64,000 nucleotides of DNA. It comes from Macrostomum hystrix. Taxonomy: Eukaryota > Platyhelminthes > Macrostomidae. The DNA lies in the NCBI GenBank assembly GCA_950097015.1, contig CATNEN010000039.1, positions 8,966,001-9,030,000 of the forward strand, given 5' to 3'. A model generated the notes under the pieces. It saw nothing but the letters and a program-made list of their open reading frames with translations, was not told the DNA's origin and ran no database searches. Position 1 is the first letter of the stretch; each line of letters starts with the position of its first letter. The position numbers were made by a program, and so were the translations under genes. Shown here one piece after another: positions 12,001 through 20,954 of this stretch.

Positions 12001-14741
12001 GTCGTGCCGATTGCCTTTGTTGGTACTTTCGTTGGCATCAATGGCAATAGTTACTATGCAGTAGACATGTGAGTCCGCTTTTACTGTAGACTTTCCGCTT
12101 TTGCTATTCTCCCCCTAGGGTAAGACCACGGGAGACTTCTAATTAATTAACTGTATAATCACTGCGGTAGAGCTTGTAGCCTTGTGGTTAGAGCGTCGGA
12201 CTCACGACTTGAAGGTCGGGGGTTCGATTCCTGACTCCACTGGAACAATTTGTGTCCTTTAGCAAGACACTTAACTCTGCATTGCTTCAGTTCACCCAGC
12301 TGTTAAATGGGTACCAGCATTAGCTGGGATAATTGAAGGTGGGTGTGGCGTCCCCCCAGTCCATGGACTGAACAGCCGTACGCAGCCTTCAGATGCGCCG
12401 CGCAATAGCTGCGGCTGTGCTGTCGGCTGCACATCTGGCCCAATCGGACAGGTGTCTCTATCTATTTGCAGGGGGGCCCGGGGCACTTGTCGCACAAGCG
12501 ACGGAGCGGCACGCCCCCAGACCGGCGAACTAGGCGCTTTTGCGCCCATCGCGCCGCCTCCCCTAAGGGAGGGACCACACACAGCAGCACAGACCAGCCG
12601 GGGAGGGCAGGAGGCACCCAGAATAGGCAGCAGTGCCCCCCACCCCAGCCCCACACGCACATAGCAGACCAAGCCGGGGGCGGAAGGCTGATAAGAAATC
12701 AGTCCTCAGGGAGGCCGGGTGATGAGTGTACACTTATCCAATCGCGCTGACGGAAGTCCAGAAAGCGCGCGGCGGTGTACACCCGCCCTCCAGCCACCCC
12801 CCGCAAGGTCTCACGCGCCAGCGCCAACGCACACAACTCACACAACACAGAACAGGCACACAGAAGGTAGGAGCGAAGCTATTATTTCAAGCTTTGATTG
12901 CACGAAATATGGTGCACCTCCGCCGGTCGCTACTGTCCAAACCCTCCAACAAGTCCCGAAATTAATCGTGACTTAAAGGGTGAATCGAACTAGCGTCCTT
13001 TGGAGTGCGAGGCAGCGACGTTAGCCACTGACCCACTCGCCCCATCGGACAGGTGTAATCAGTTATTATTAATAATCAGTGCAATAATTAACAATAACGA
13101 CTGACATGATTACATGATGAAATGTTGTGAGCAGAAAAATTATGTCTATATTGTTTTTTTGCCACCAGATACCCAGACGAGAGAATCGTTGAATATCTTG
13201 ACGATGACAATCTTTTGTGATTCTGGAAGTCGTTTCATCAAATAGAGCGGAACATTTTAGCTTTTTCATTATGATTGTTTGAATATTTTAGGAGATCCAT
13301 AAAATTAAAAACGTGTGCATTCGCCCCGTGGTCTTTGTACAGTTAATTGCTGCCACAAAGGCAGCTAAAATATTTTTTCCTCCTCATCTTCCTCATCTCA
13401 TTGATGCATGCGCCAGAGTGACCCGATACTTATTCCAGGTGCTGGACAGCCAAAGAGAATGTCTGGTTGTACGCCGGTCCCGCCATCGGCATAGTGGCTG
13501 TGAGCACAATCTAAATCATTTGAGTGTGAAAAGTACAATTAGTAGTTATGAGATAAAAATATATGCAACGATTGATTGCTTTGGCTTCAGATCACAGTCA
13601 TGGTACTGACCTTCACCGCTAAGGAGCATCACGAGAGTTCCTACACCAAAGACGAGAAAGCCAACAAGGCGATTACGTGAGTTTCTGTGATCTGAAAATA
13701 ATTATACGACAATGCGCATTTCTTCTACTGGTTTGTAAGTAGTCCAGCGCAAAATTATATTTTTTTGGCCATTATTTTTCTCTATCATCGCTCCCCTCTG
13801 TACAGAATCCACTCGAAGGCCCTGTGGACTCAAGTGATTCTGCTCAGCGTAGCTTGGTCGTTCGCCTTTGTGTCGATAATAATGCACGACATCATTGTGA
13901 AGCTTCTATTCGCCATGTTCAACTGCCTTCAGGTTGGTTTAACAGTAGCAAGACAATTAGGGTATTTCAAATACCACAAATTTATATTTTCTGTATCCTC
14001 GTAAATATTCAACCAATCGCCATGAAATCCAGAAAACAGACTAAAATATAATTTTGAAATCATGTCGGCAACAATTTTTGACTATATTGTATTGCTTATA
14101 TACAGATGGGAGATGGGATGGGATGGGTCAGATGGGTGAAAGTGGTAGAGGATCGAGCTCGGATGATCAATAAGAGGATAAAAAATGAGAGAATTTCGGA
14201 AATTTGACAAAACGGTGTTCTGGGTTTCATATCGCTCTGGGTGCCTCCATCGCAAACGCAGGGCATATTCTTCGTGGTTTTCTACTTCCTGCTCAACGAC
14301 GAAGTGCAGCACAAGTACATGCAGAACCAGAAGATGCGCCTGCTGGCGCTGCACGGACTTCACGACCTCGACACAGACGGCGCTGACCAGTCCGAGCTGC
14401 GCCCGATGGCCTCCGGTGGCTCCTCCGGCGCTGGCGGCGTAGTTACCGAGGACGACGACGAACAAGAAGATGAAGAAGAAGAAGAGGACAGCGCCCTGCA
14501 GCGGCGGCGGCTGCAGGAGCAGAAACTGAAGAAGAAGCGACAGCAGAAGAGGCCGCCACCCGTGAAGCAGCAGCAGCCGCAACAGCTGAGAAAGCGCACT
14601 TCGGTGGCTGCGGCTGCTGCTGCTGGAACTTCCGCTTCCGCCGGAGCCTCCTCCGCTGGCAGCATCGGCGGTGGTGTCGGCGGTGGTGGCAGCGGTGACG
14701 ACGAGAACTCTGACTGCGAGATGATCGTCACATCAGTTTGA
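1..14741 (+). CDS. Adhesion GPCR (family B2, CELSR/flamingo-like), 3' part, 16 exons
   Basis: This is a seven-helix surface receptor with a GAIN/GPS ectodomain; 748 residues lie in the window and the 5' end is missing. Exons, all with matching phases: <2-109, 836-1070, 1754-1948, 2033-2117, 2218-2347, 3275-3324, 3595-3689, 5094-5242, 8701-8810, 9855-9954, 11686-11854, 12002-12068, 13439-13499, 13591-13676, 13806-13932, 14262-14741. Exons 1-7 encode a GAIN-like region and exon 8 the GPS (HW...GCW...CAC). Exon 9 holds TM1, exon 10 TM2 (QLVFVFGIDK), exon 11 TM3 (ILIHYFFLASFSW) and exon 13 the ECL2 Cys-Trp. TM6 (LLSVAWSFAF) and TM7 (AMFNCLQGIFFVVFYFLLN) follow. The tail has an acidic run, a K/R/Q-rich stretch, Ala/Gly-rich sequence and a C-terminal T-S-V. 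The TM bundle fits the family well. CELSR is favoured over latrophilin because the GPS lacks the HL/T tripeptide, as in CELSR1. Exons 6 and 7 are the least certain. Confidence 0.85.
425..690 (+). mobile_element. SINE family A, copy 1, head-truncated
   Basis: It lies in receptor intron 1. It begins at the 3' half of the tRNA-like head (box B-like GAGCTCGATTCC). It then shares with the copies at 5998, 14793 and 46640 a body containing 'gcagccgcggag', 'ggcacagt.agagtgtacactgcctga' and 'gtgctcaggagtcagcga', ending near 'gcccgcagccctcc'. Four related copies in both orientations mark it as an interspersed retroelement. Confidence 0.75.
2527..2936. mobile_element. 410-bp MITE-like element with 14-bp terminal inverted repeats
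   Basis: The left end GGGTATTTCAAATA (2527-2540) is the exact reverse complement of the right end at 2923-2936. The left 70 bp recurs at about 13960-14030, and the right end (tcttcgacaagaat...gtcggacggctttgaaagttag) recurs at about 19228-19290. It lies in receptor intron 5. I could not find a clear target-site duplication. It belongs to dispersed family D. Confidence 0.6.
4144..4932 (+). repeat. 16-bp minisatellite (gtcactctgtcaatat), about 49 units
   Basis: The unit TGTCACTCTGTCAATA repeats with few substitutions (ccct for cact, attt or atgt for atat) and rare 4-6 base deletions. The unit contains no stop in any frame and 16 is not a multiple of 3, so all three plus frames stay open for long runs. 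None of those frames is a gene. It lies in the receptor intron just before the GPS exon. Confidence 0.97.
5998..6348 (+). mobile_element. SINE family A, copy 2, most complete, with tRNA-like head
   Basis: The head at about 6003-6078 has a box A-like GGCTGAGCGGCAGAGC and a box B-like GAGCTCGATTCC, spaced as in a tRNA promoter. A GC-rich body of about 270 bp shared with the other family A copies follows. It lies in the intron between the GPS and TM1 exons. An RNA polymerase III-transcribed tRNA-derived SINE is the best reading; no functional tRNA is claimed because the acceptor stem does not close. Confidence 0.8.
7471..8174 (+). repeat. 20-bp minisatellite (gatatgataatgagctgtta)
   Basis: About 35 units in strict 20-bp register. 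Most are near-identical; after about 7990 the units become variants (aaaagctgtta, gataaggttctgagctgtta), so the array decays towards its right end. TAA and TGA stops occur in every unit. It lies in the receptor intron before TM1. Confidence 0.97.
8822..9800 (+). repeat. 21/22-bp minisatellite (ttggattccatgtctaacatg) with 383-bp higher-order repeat
   Basis: Units alternate between a 21-bp form (..catgttggattc..) and a 22-bp form (..catgtaaggattc..). The array starts 11 bp after the TM1-exon donor (GTACAGTGACC) and fills nearly the whole intron to the TM2 exon. The block at about 8981-9178 recurs at 9364-9561 with the same order of variants, including the rare 'attctatgtct' unit. Confidence 0.95.
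9955..11685 (+). repeat. Stop-free 1731-nt intron made of a 21-bp minisatellite
   Basis: The donor is GTAACA and the acceptor CGCAG. Between them are about 80 units of ATTCTAATCATATCTAACAGG, shifting near the 3' end to a TTTCTAGTTATATCTAACAGG variant. The length, 1731, is divisible by 3 and the plus frame joining the TM2 and TM3 exons stays open throughout, so retention would insert 577 residues of a seven-residue repeat (I-L-I-I-S-N-R/W) into extracellular loop 1. The minus strand is open as well. Splicing it out restores a normal TM2-ECL1-TM3, so I treat it as an intron. Confidence 0.9.
12165..12442 (+). mobile_element. tRNA-derived SINE, family C, interrupted copy
   Basis: The tRNA-like head at about 12172-12242 has box A-like TAGCCTTGTGGTTAGAG and box B GGTTCGATTCC. 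The domain that follows (gtcctttagcaagacacttaac, cacccagctgttaaatgggtacc) resembles conserved central domains of widespread invertebrate SINEs; I do not assign a named superfamily. A second copy lies in antisense at 29573-29672. The body is broken at 12455 by another element and may resume at 13057. It lies in the receptor intron after the TM4 exon. Confidence 0.8.
12456..13043 (-). mobile_element. 588-bp tRNA-headed element (family B) nested in SINE C, 13-bp TSD
   Basis: It is flanked by the perfect direct repeat ATCGGACAGGTGT at 12443-12455 and 13044-13056. On the minus strand it starts with a tRNA-like head (gcgagtgggtcagtggctaacg; box B AGTTCGATTCACC) at about 13041-12975. A GC-rich body follows, and the 3' end near 12456 is a short 'atagatagag' tail. 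Head orientation, tail and target duplication together indicate retroposition. Confidence 0.8.
13955..14120 (+). mobile_element. Left end of dispersed element family D
   Basis: It begins GGGTATTTCAAATACC and continues with 'tatattttctgtatc', 'aaatattcaacc' and 'atcgcc', matching the left end of the element at 2527. It lies in the last receptor intron. The right end was not found. Confidence 0.5.
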
Positions 14742-14792
14742 ATTGGCATCTGTAACAAACTTCACTGCTGTGTTTTAATAGCAACAATTGCA

Positions 14793-15115
14793 GGAGTGCT
14801 GCGGGCAATGGCACATCATTTGGTGACACTAGACCCGCAGCCAGCGAGGAGACAATTCTGCCCATTGCTGGCTGCGTGTGTTGACACCTGAGCACACGCA
14901 CACAGATACCGTACGCAGGCACTCGCTCACACAGGTGTGTACATCTGCCCTGACTTTCTCATCGTCAGGCAGTGTGCACTCTCACTGTGCCATGGAGGTT
15001 GGCCTTCAGGGGCGCGAATTGCGCGACAAGCCCCCAAGCATTCTCTCCGCGGCTGCGCCCCAAATGAATGTGGCCTCGCCGCAGAATCGAGCTCAGTGAC
15101 GCCAGAGGCAAACTC
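14793..15115 (-). mobile_element. SINE family A, copy 3
   Basis: This is the reverse-strand copy of the body seen at 6060-6348, starting about 50 bp after the receptor stop codon. The order of shared blocks is inverted (gagggtgctgcgggcaatggc ... ggctgcgcccc ... gagctcagtgacgcc). The tRNA head is truncated just beyond box B. It probably lies in the receptor 3' UTR or just beyond it. Confidence 0.75.
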
Positions 15116-15599
15116 TGCTGTGTTTCGACTTCAACTTTTACTTAAAGTCAATGATTTGTTGTTTTTTAGACTGACCCTCAGTTAATCCTATAGAGGATAA
15201 TCTTTCCAACCCGTCATGAAATCACTGATGCCTAGCTATCTAATATTCGCAACACTTGGACACGAATCGATTAGTTTTTACTTCAATTATTCAATGCTTT
15301 TCCTTTATTTCAAGTCTTCGCAGGGAAAGCATTGAGTGATTTTTGCATATCTAGTTTGAGCAGTCATCATTCGTTATAGTCTTTTTCTAGTCTTTTTCTA
15401 CACATTTATCTTAAGTTGTGAAATATAAATTATCGTGATGTTCCTACTCGAAGTATGATATTTTGTATTTAATACAAACTGCTTTTCCTTATTAGGACCG
15501 TATTTCACTTTGAAAGACAGTCTCATTCTCAGAAACATTGCTTCTTTTGCTGTTTCTTGCCTGAAGCTGTATCGTGGTTGCTGGAATCATGGGTATCGA

Positions 15600-16690
15600 A
15601 GCAACAGTTGTGTCTAGATTCGCAGTTTGAATAGAAGCCAGATTTTCTTTGCAAAGTAGGAATCGCAGCAGGAATCGCAGCTAGATTTGGAGTTGGAATA
15701 GTAGCTAGAGTTGCAGTTGGAATCGTAGCTAGAGTTGCAGTTGGATCGTAGCTAGATTTGCAGTTGGATCGTAGCTAGATTTGTGTTTGCAACGTAGGAA
15801 TCGCAGCAGGAATCGCAGCTAGATTTTGAGTTGGAATAGTAGCTAGAGTTGCAGTTGGAATCGAAGCTAGATTTGCGGTTATAATCGAAGCTAGATTTAC
15901 AGTTGGAATCGTTGCTAGATTTGCAGTTGGAATGGTAGCTAGATTTGCAGTTGGAATCGTAGCTAGATTTGCAGTTGGAATCGTAGCTAGATTTACAGTT
16001 GGAATCGAAGCTAGATTTACAGTTGGAATCGAAGCTAGATTTGCGGTTATAATCGAAGCTAGATTTACAGTTGGAATCGTTGCTAGATTTGCAGTTGGAA
16101 TGGTAGCTAGATTTGCAGTTGGAATCGTAGCTAGATTTGCAGTTGGAATCGTAGCTAGATTTACAGTTGGAATCGTAGCTAGATTTGCAGTTGGAATCGT
16201 AGCTAGATTTGCAGTTGGAATCGTAGCTAGATTTGCAGTTGGAATCGTAGCTAGATTTACAGTTGGAATCGAAGCTAGATTTGCGGTTATAATCGAAGCT
16301 AGATTTACAGTTGGAATCGTAGCTAGATTTGCAGTTGGAATCGTAGCTAGATTTACAGTTGGAATCGAAGCTAGATTTGCGGTTATAATCGAAGCTAGAT
16401 TTACAGTTGGAATCGAAGCTAGATTTGCGGTTATAATCGAAGCTAGATTTACAGTTGGAATCGTTGCTAGATTTACAGTTGGAATCGTAGCTAGATTTGC
16501 AGTTGGAATCGTAGCTAGATTTGCAGTTGGAATCGTAGCTAGATTTGCAGTTGGAATCGTAGCTAGATTTACAGTTGGAATCGTAGGTAGATTTGCAGTT
16601 GGAATCGTAGCTAGATTTACAGTTGGAATCGTAGCTAGATTTGCAGTTGGAATCGTAGCAAGATTTACAGTTGGAATGGTAGCAGAGTAC
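15600..16690 (+). repeat. 24-bp minisatellite (agatttgcagttggaatcgtagct)
   Basis: Intergenic, between the receptor and the Ly6 gene. The first part (15600-15800) is irregular and the rest is regular, with variants tttacagttgg, tttgcggttataatcgaa and gttgct for gtagct. The unit is a multiple of 3 and lacks stops on both strands, so open frames of 334 and 292 codons cross it in opposite directions. I regard both as spurious. Confidence 0.95.
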
Positions 16691-17600
16691 TTTAGTGTTG
16701 AGTCGCAGGTACAGTCTTTTAAATACCGGCCGCGGGACCCTGCACCACCCTGTCATGGTTTGACGGAAAGACGACCTTGGGTGACGTTGGATCGAAGTGG
16801 ATTATTGTAGATTAACTGAGATAAATTATTCATTTATTTACTTTGGGAACACTAGGCCAGGGCAGCCTGCAAGGCTATCGGGCCAGAGAATGAAGAAAAA
16901 ATAAGAATCGACAGGCTAGCGCAGACTCGCAGAATTATGAATGAATGGAAAATTTTCAAAGCTTTTCGGTGGCAAGGGAACCTTAGTGTGGGGGCAACTA
17001 TCATTTCTTGGCCCGTGCAGACCTCATTGTGCCAGTCTGAGTTGGAGATGAGTAAGGAATGGAGACAAAAAATCTGCGGAGAAGACCAAATGGGCTTCCA
17101 GTTTATTCCACAATGAGCCTTTCTTGTCCCCCCAGAGTTGAGAAGCCTGCTCAACGACCCGGGCCCCTCAATAACAATGCACTCAAAAGCGTTTGTGAGC
17201 AGATCGAGCTGCAGCCAGAGAGATCGAGTGCGCGCTCCGAGAAACAGAAATGAAAGCCAAGGGGCCAAGCAATGGCACACAGAAGACTGGCTAAACAAGA
17301 ACAACTCCCAACCGGCCAATGACAATCTGGCTGCAGCTGGGTGTGAGGCGGGCACGCGGTCTCAGGCTGACCAGTCTGCTCAGTCCTTCTCTCTCCAACC
17401 TGCTGTTGTTGCACGACGCACAGTCGGGCCTCTGGCTTTTCCATGCCCCCCCCGCAAGCGAGGTTGAGAACAATGGAATTTTGTTAGTTATAAGACGAGC
17501 CTAGGGCCGAGCCTAAGACAAATTGCTTTAAAACTTGGAAGGCAAGCAAATACGGCACAAGTTTTTTCCGATTTATTTCCGCACAGCTGCAGAACAAGGC

Positions 17601-18157
17601 ATGCAGAATCGAATGACCGCAGTCCTACTGGCGGTGGCAGCGCTGTCCGTCTCCCGCACACTGGCGCTCAACTGCTACGTGTGCAACAGCCTGGTGGACA
17701 AAGACTGCGCCAGCAGCTCCACACCCAAAGACTACTTAGTCAACTGTACTTCGGGCCGCGCTGTAGGCTCTGACTACGTGTCCCATGCCAATGCCAAGAT
17801 CTGCTGGAAGCAATCGCAAGACAGTGAGTGCAACATCACATCGTCCTGGATAGCTCGTATCTTTAAGATTAAAAATAAGTTTGCAGTATTCCTACAAGCA
17901 CCCAAAGCCTTACTAGCTAATAGTTTTATATCTCCCATACAGTTGACGGCTTCACAATTGTTGATCGAACCTGCGGCCCAGCCGTGGAGGGCAACACCAA
18001 CACCTGCTACGACCGCGTCGGAACCAAGAAGATCAAGGTCCGATACTGCCTATGCACCAACAACGAATGCAACGGTGCAGTCAGCGGTGCGGCAGCCTCA
18101 GTTCTGCCGATGCTGCTGGCAGCGACCTGCAGCTCAGCCATGTGGCTGGGCCTGTAG
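17601..18157 (+). CDS. Ly6/uPAR three-finger GPI-anchored protein (quiver/sleepless-like)
   Basis: Two exons, 17601-17823 and 17943-18157, joined in phase 1 to give 145 residues. The hydrophobic N-terminus ends at an L-A-L before mature residue Asn24; Met1 or Met5 (17613) could start translation. Ten cysteines at 25, 28, 36, 49, 68, 85, 96, 110, 112 and 117 follow the Ly6 pattern, including the diagnostic end YCLCTNNECNG. A hydrophobic C-terminus (VLPMLLAATCSSAMWLGL) after small residues suggests GPI attachment. In insects, quiver/sleepless proteins modulate potassium channels and nicotinic receptors; that role here is only analogy. A possible acceptor (GCACAG, 17581-17586) upstream suggests an additional 5' UTR exon. 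Confidence 0.88.
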
Positions 18158-18337
18158 TTAACAATGCAGCGGAATTGCCATAGACAATAGATTTCATTCC
18201 GAGAACAAGAACTCCTCTATGATGCGCTCTCAAGCATTGCTTAAATATTGTACTTTTGTGTCATAATCTGGCCAATTGGTCCAAACAGTAATCAGAGGCA
18301 CTAAGCTCTATCGACAATAGTGCATCTCTTAAAGATG

Positions 18338-18343
18338 ATTAAA
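18338..18343 (+). terminator. Poly(A) signal ATTAAA for the Ly6 gene
   Basis: ATTAAA lies about 180 bases after the Ly6 stop codon, a normal distance for a short 3' UTR. It is the common variant of AATAAA. No transcript evidence. Confidence 0.4.
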
Positions 18344-18603
18344 GTGTCACAATTTTGATTCGTTGAAGAAATTCATCAAATTGCAGATTTAGCTGCCAGA
18401 CTATTAGCTTCCTTAGAAACTTAGTCGCCAGTGACTTTCCAGCATGGATGAATGAATAGAATGGATTGCTATTCTGGCTCTGGCTATTTTCGTTTTTGAC
18501 TCTTTTGCATCCGGTTCCCCCCGTGCCTTTTCATTGGTTGATGATTGCCATAGACAATTGATGTACCACAAGTTTTGATGTGTCGCTGAAGAAATTGCAC
18601 TTA

Positions 18604-18675
18604 CTAAAAGGCAAGGACTTCTATATAATAGCATCTATTATTAGATGCTATTATATAGAAGTCCTTGCTAAAAGG
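18604..18675. repeat. Perfect 56-bp palindrome flanked by 8-bp direct repeats
   Basis: Arms at 18612-18637 and 18642-18667 are exact reverse complements around the 4-nt loop TTAT. The pair is bounded by the direct repeat CTAAAAGG at 18604-18611 and 18668-18675. The arms carry 'cttctatataatagc'. It lies 450 bp past the Ly6 stop. It could be a minimal palindromic insertion with a target duplication or a strand-switch product. Confidence 0.85.
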
Positions 18676-18929
18676 GCACACACAAAGGTACTCCCTCGAT
18701 GATGAAACTGAACTTACTACTTAGGCCGGGAGAGTTCTGGGCGAAATAGAAGTTACTTGTGTTGAAATAGAACTTTAAAACCAATTTCATAACTCCAATA
18801 GTAAAATTCAGATAAAGCATCGCCAGTAATCCATTATTGTAGCATTTTCATCGCACCCTCATCATCACCCTCGACATAAAATCTGAAATGCACATTAGAA
18901 TTAGCTTAAAGAATGCTGACCCTTGATCA

Positions 18930-19310
18930 TTTTTGTTTATTTTCCTTAAAATTTCGAACGCGATAACTTTCTCAACGATCCAGAACACCGCGGGCCAAAA
19001 TTTTCCGCTTTATACGATTAAACAACTAACAAAATCACAAAACATCGGCACCGTCGAGATATTCAACGATTCTCTACCAGAAATGGGATAATTTTTTGCT
19101 CACAAAATTTTATCATGTTACGTACCATGTCGTCCATCATTGCTAACTAATTTTGATTGATTAATTTTTTTTACCAATATGGATTCGCCATAGAAGTTGA
19201 TTCTATACAGAGCAATTGTCACCAGGGTCTTCGACAAGAATCGCTGAATATCTTGACGATGCTGACGTCGGACGGCTTTGAAAGTTAGTTCATCGTAAAG
19301 GGTGGAAAAT
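18930..19310. mobile_element. Dispersed fold-back element, family D copy
   Basis: It shares with 2560-2936 and 50525-50850 the words 'ttttccgctttatacg', 'gagatattcaacgatt', 'tcttcgacaagaatcgctgaatatctt' and 'gacggctttgaaagttagtt'. Motifs occur in both orientations inside it, so the RNA could fold back. The ends are not defined here. Confidence 0.5.
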
Positions 19311-19377
19311 GTTGATCCATGTGACTCTCACGAAAATTAAAAATAAGCGATCTCGCAAAAAATTGCATGGTCTTTTA

Positions 19378-19431
19378 ACGTGTGCAACAGCCTGGTGGAC
19401 AAAGACTGCGCCAGCAGCTCCACACCCAAAG
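19378..19431 (+). pseudogene. 54-bp perfect copy of Ly6 exon 1 sequence
   Basis: Bases 19378-19431 are identical, 54 of 54, to 17677-17730 inside exon 1 of the Ly6 gene, covering residues from about Tyr26 to Lys43. Homology stops abruptly on both sides. A short GTCTT occurs at both edges (19370-19374 and 19431-19435). No splice sites or open context make it a usable exon. Confidence 0.95.
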
Positions 19432-20954
19432 TCTTAATTTCTTTACGGGATTCTAGAGCCAAAATTTGGGCATCGCCGCGATTTTTTTGTGACAGCGTTT
19501 TGTTCACATAATTAGCGAGACATGCAAAGAACATGAATATAACTGCCATACTACTGGTTACCATTCAGTGAGTAGCATATAGACAAAATTTATAACTTAA
19601 ACAAGTACAAGTATAACTCAGTACGGTTTACTAGACAATCTTACATTTTCTGCTGCCCTAATTAGGATTCTGCTTCTGGAGTTGTTAAAGCAGCCACAGG
19701 ACGGACATTTCGGCGTCACACATGCATACGAACATATCTACTAAAGTACTTGCAGTTTTGCAAAACGGTGCGACTGCACACACAAGGACAACTTGTGAAC
19801 ACATTGTGCTGAAGTGTTTTTAAGTTGTCCTGTTGCAACCAGAAGGCAAGAATGCAAATGCGAAGTGGGAAAAGTTTTGATGAAGAAGTCGCCATGTCGA
19901 TTAGAGTATGCATAAACAAAAGTTCTTTCTACTGCTTGGCTAGGCAGTAGCAAATATACTGATATGTCAATTCAAACAGATGTGTTAATATTTTCCTGTC
20001 ATATTTTCGACTGATCTTAGCTTGTGTCTGATGTAACTGTGTATAATTATTATTTAATAATATTTATAGCTTCATCGCTGACAATTACTCGTCGTAGTAA
20101 TATATCACTCAAAACAACTGCTTAATAAGCAACAGAGACAGTCATACTTGTCGATTGTCCGCAAAAACTAGAACTAGACAATGGCCCACTCTACTAGAAT
20201 TCTGCAATCTTAAAATTAGTCTATGTTCCAAGCACTGAGACCAAAATCTTAGCCGGCACTGATCGCATTCAACGGCTTAGAAAATACTAAGCAACAGGAG
20301 ACACTTTTAACGTCGTATCGACTTCTTACAATCCGACAGGTGAGGAGTTGGTAACGCACGCTCGCAGGAACAGAAAGAGTTGTACTACATATTACAAATG
20401 ATGTATTTATTGATTTCACCCAGGTTTGGGTTAAAAAGGATAAACCAAATATTTGCATGCATTTTGTTTAAGATAGTGAAGCATCGCTTCTTACAATACA
20501 TAGAAACTAGCTGGACAAGCAATGATCGAGTTAAAATAAATGTAAACCAACTTTTCTAGGAAACACAGGTCAACAACAAAGTACCAGAAAAATTGTTTAA
20601 TAGCCGTTAAGAGTTGATTGCAGATAGTTAAAAAACAGAATTAAAGCTTAGAAAGCATGGAGAAATAATCATAAAAAGAACTGACGAACTGACGACTTAC
20701 GACTGTATTCGAGAGCAATGAAGCAACGTTTTTATTGAATTTTATTTCCCATCATAAATGTGACAGAAGTTGAAGCTTTTTAGGTCTTAAAAATCTGGGA
20801 ACTTTCTTTTATCAGTATTAGATTAAACACAAAAATTGCAGTGAATTGCAATGTGAAGTTACTTGTCAATTCTAAGGCAATGCTGCCTTAGTGTCACACA
20901 TTTGAATTCACAAATTCGATTCCATTGTGCAAATTTTCAAGTCAGCAAAAATTA
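19432..20954. other. Intergenic and SRRM1 3' UTR region, no gene recognised
   Basis: Between the Ly6 copy and the SRRM1 stop codon I see no coding exon. Reverse-strand AATAAA signals at 20731-20736 and 20741-20746 lie about 210 bp past the SRRM1 stop and are the likely 3' end of that gene. Confidence 0.5.
20731..20746 (-). terminator. Poly(A) signals for SRRM1
   Basis: Two TTTATT words on the plus strand (AATAAA on the coding strand), 10 bases apart and about 210 bases beyond the stop codon. Confidence 0.45.

Noticed and set aside
12172-12242. Functional tRNA genes (also 6003-6078, 12975-13041, 29573-29672)
   Set aside because: Pol III boxes are present but acceptor stems do not pair, and each head leads into a dispersed repeat body.
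15752-16810. Opposing 334- and 292-codon open frames
   Set aside because: Pure products of a 24-bp repeat with no domain, splice context or non-repeat coding sequence.
16852-17355. Minus-strand 167-codon open frame
   Set aside because: No domain, no splice partners, and it overlaps the presumed Ly6 promoter region on the other strand.
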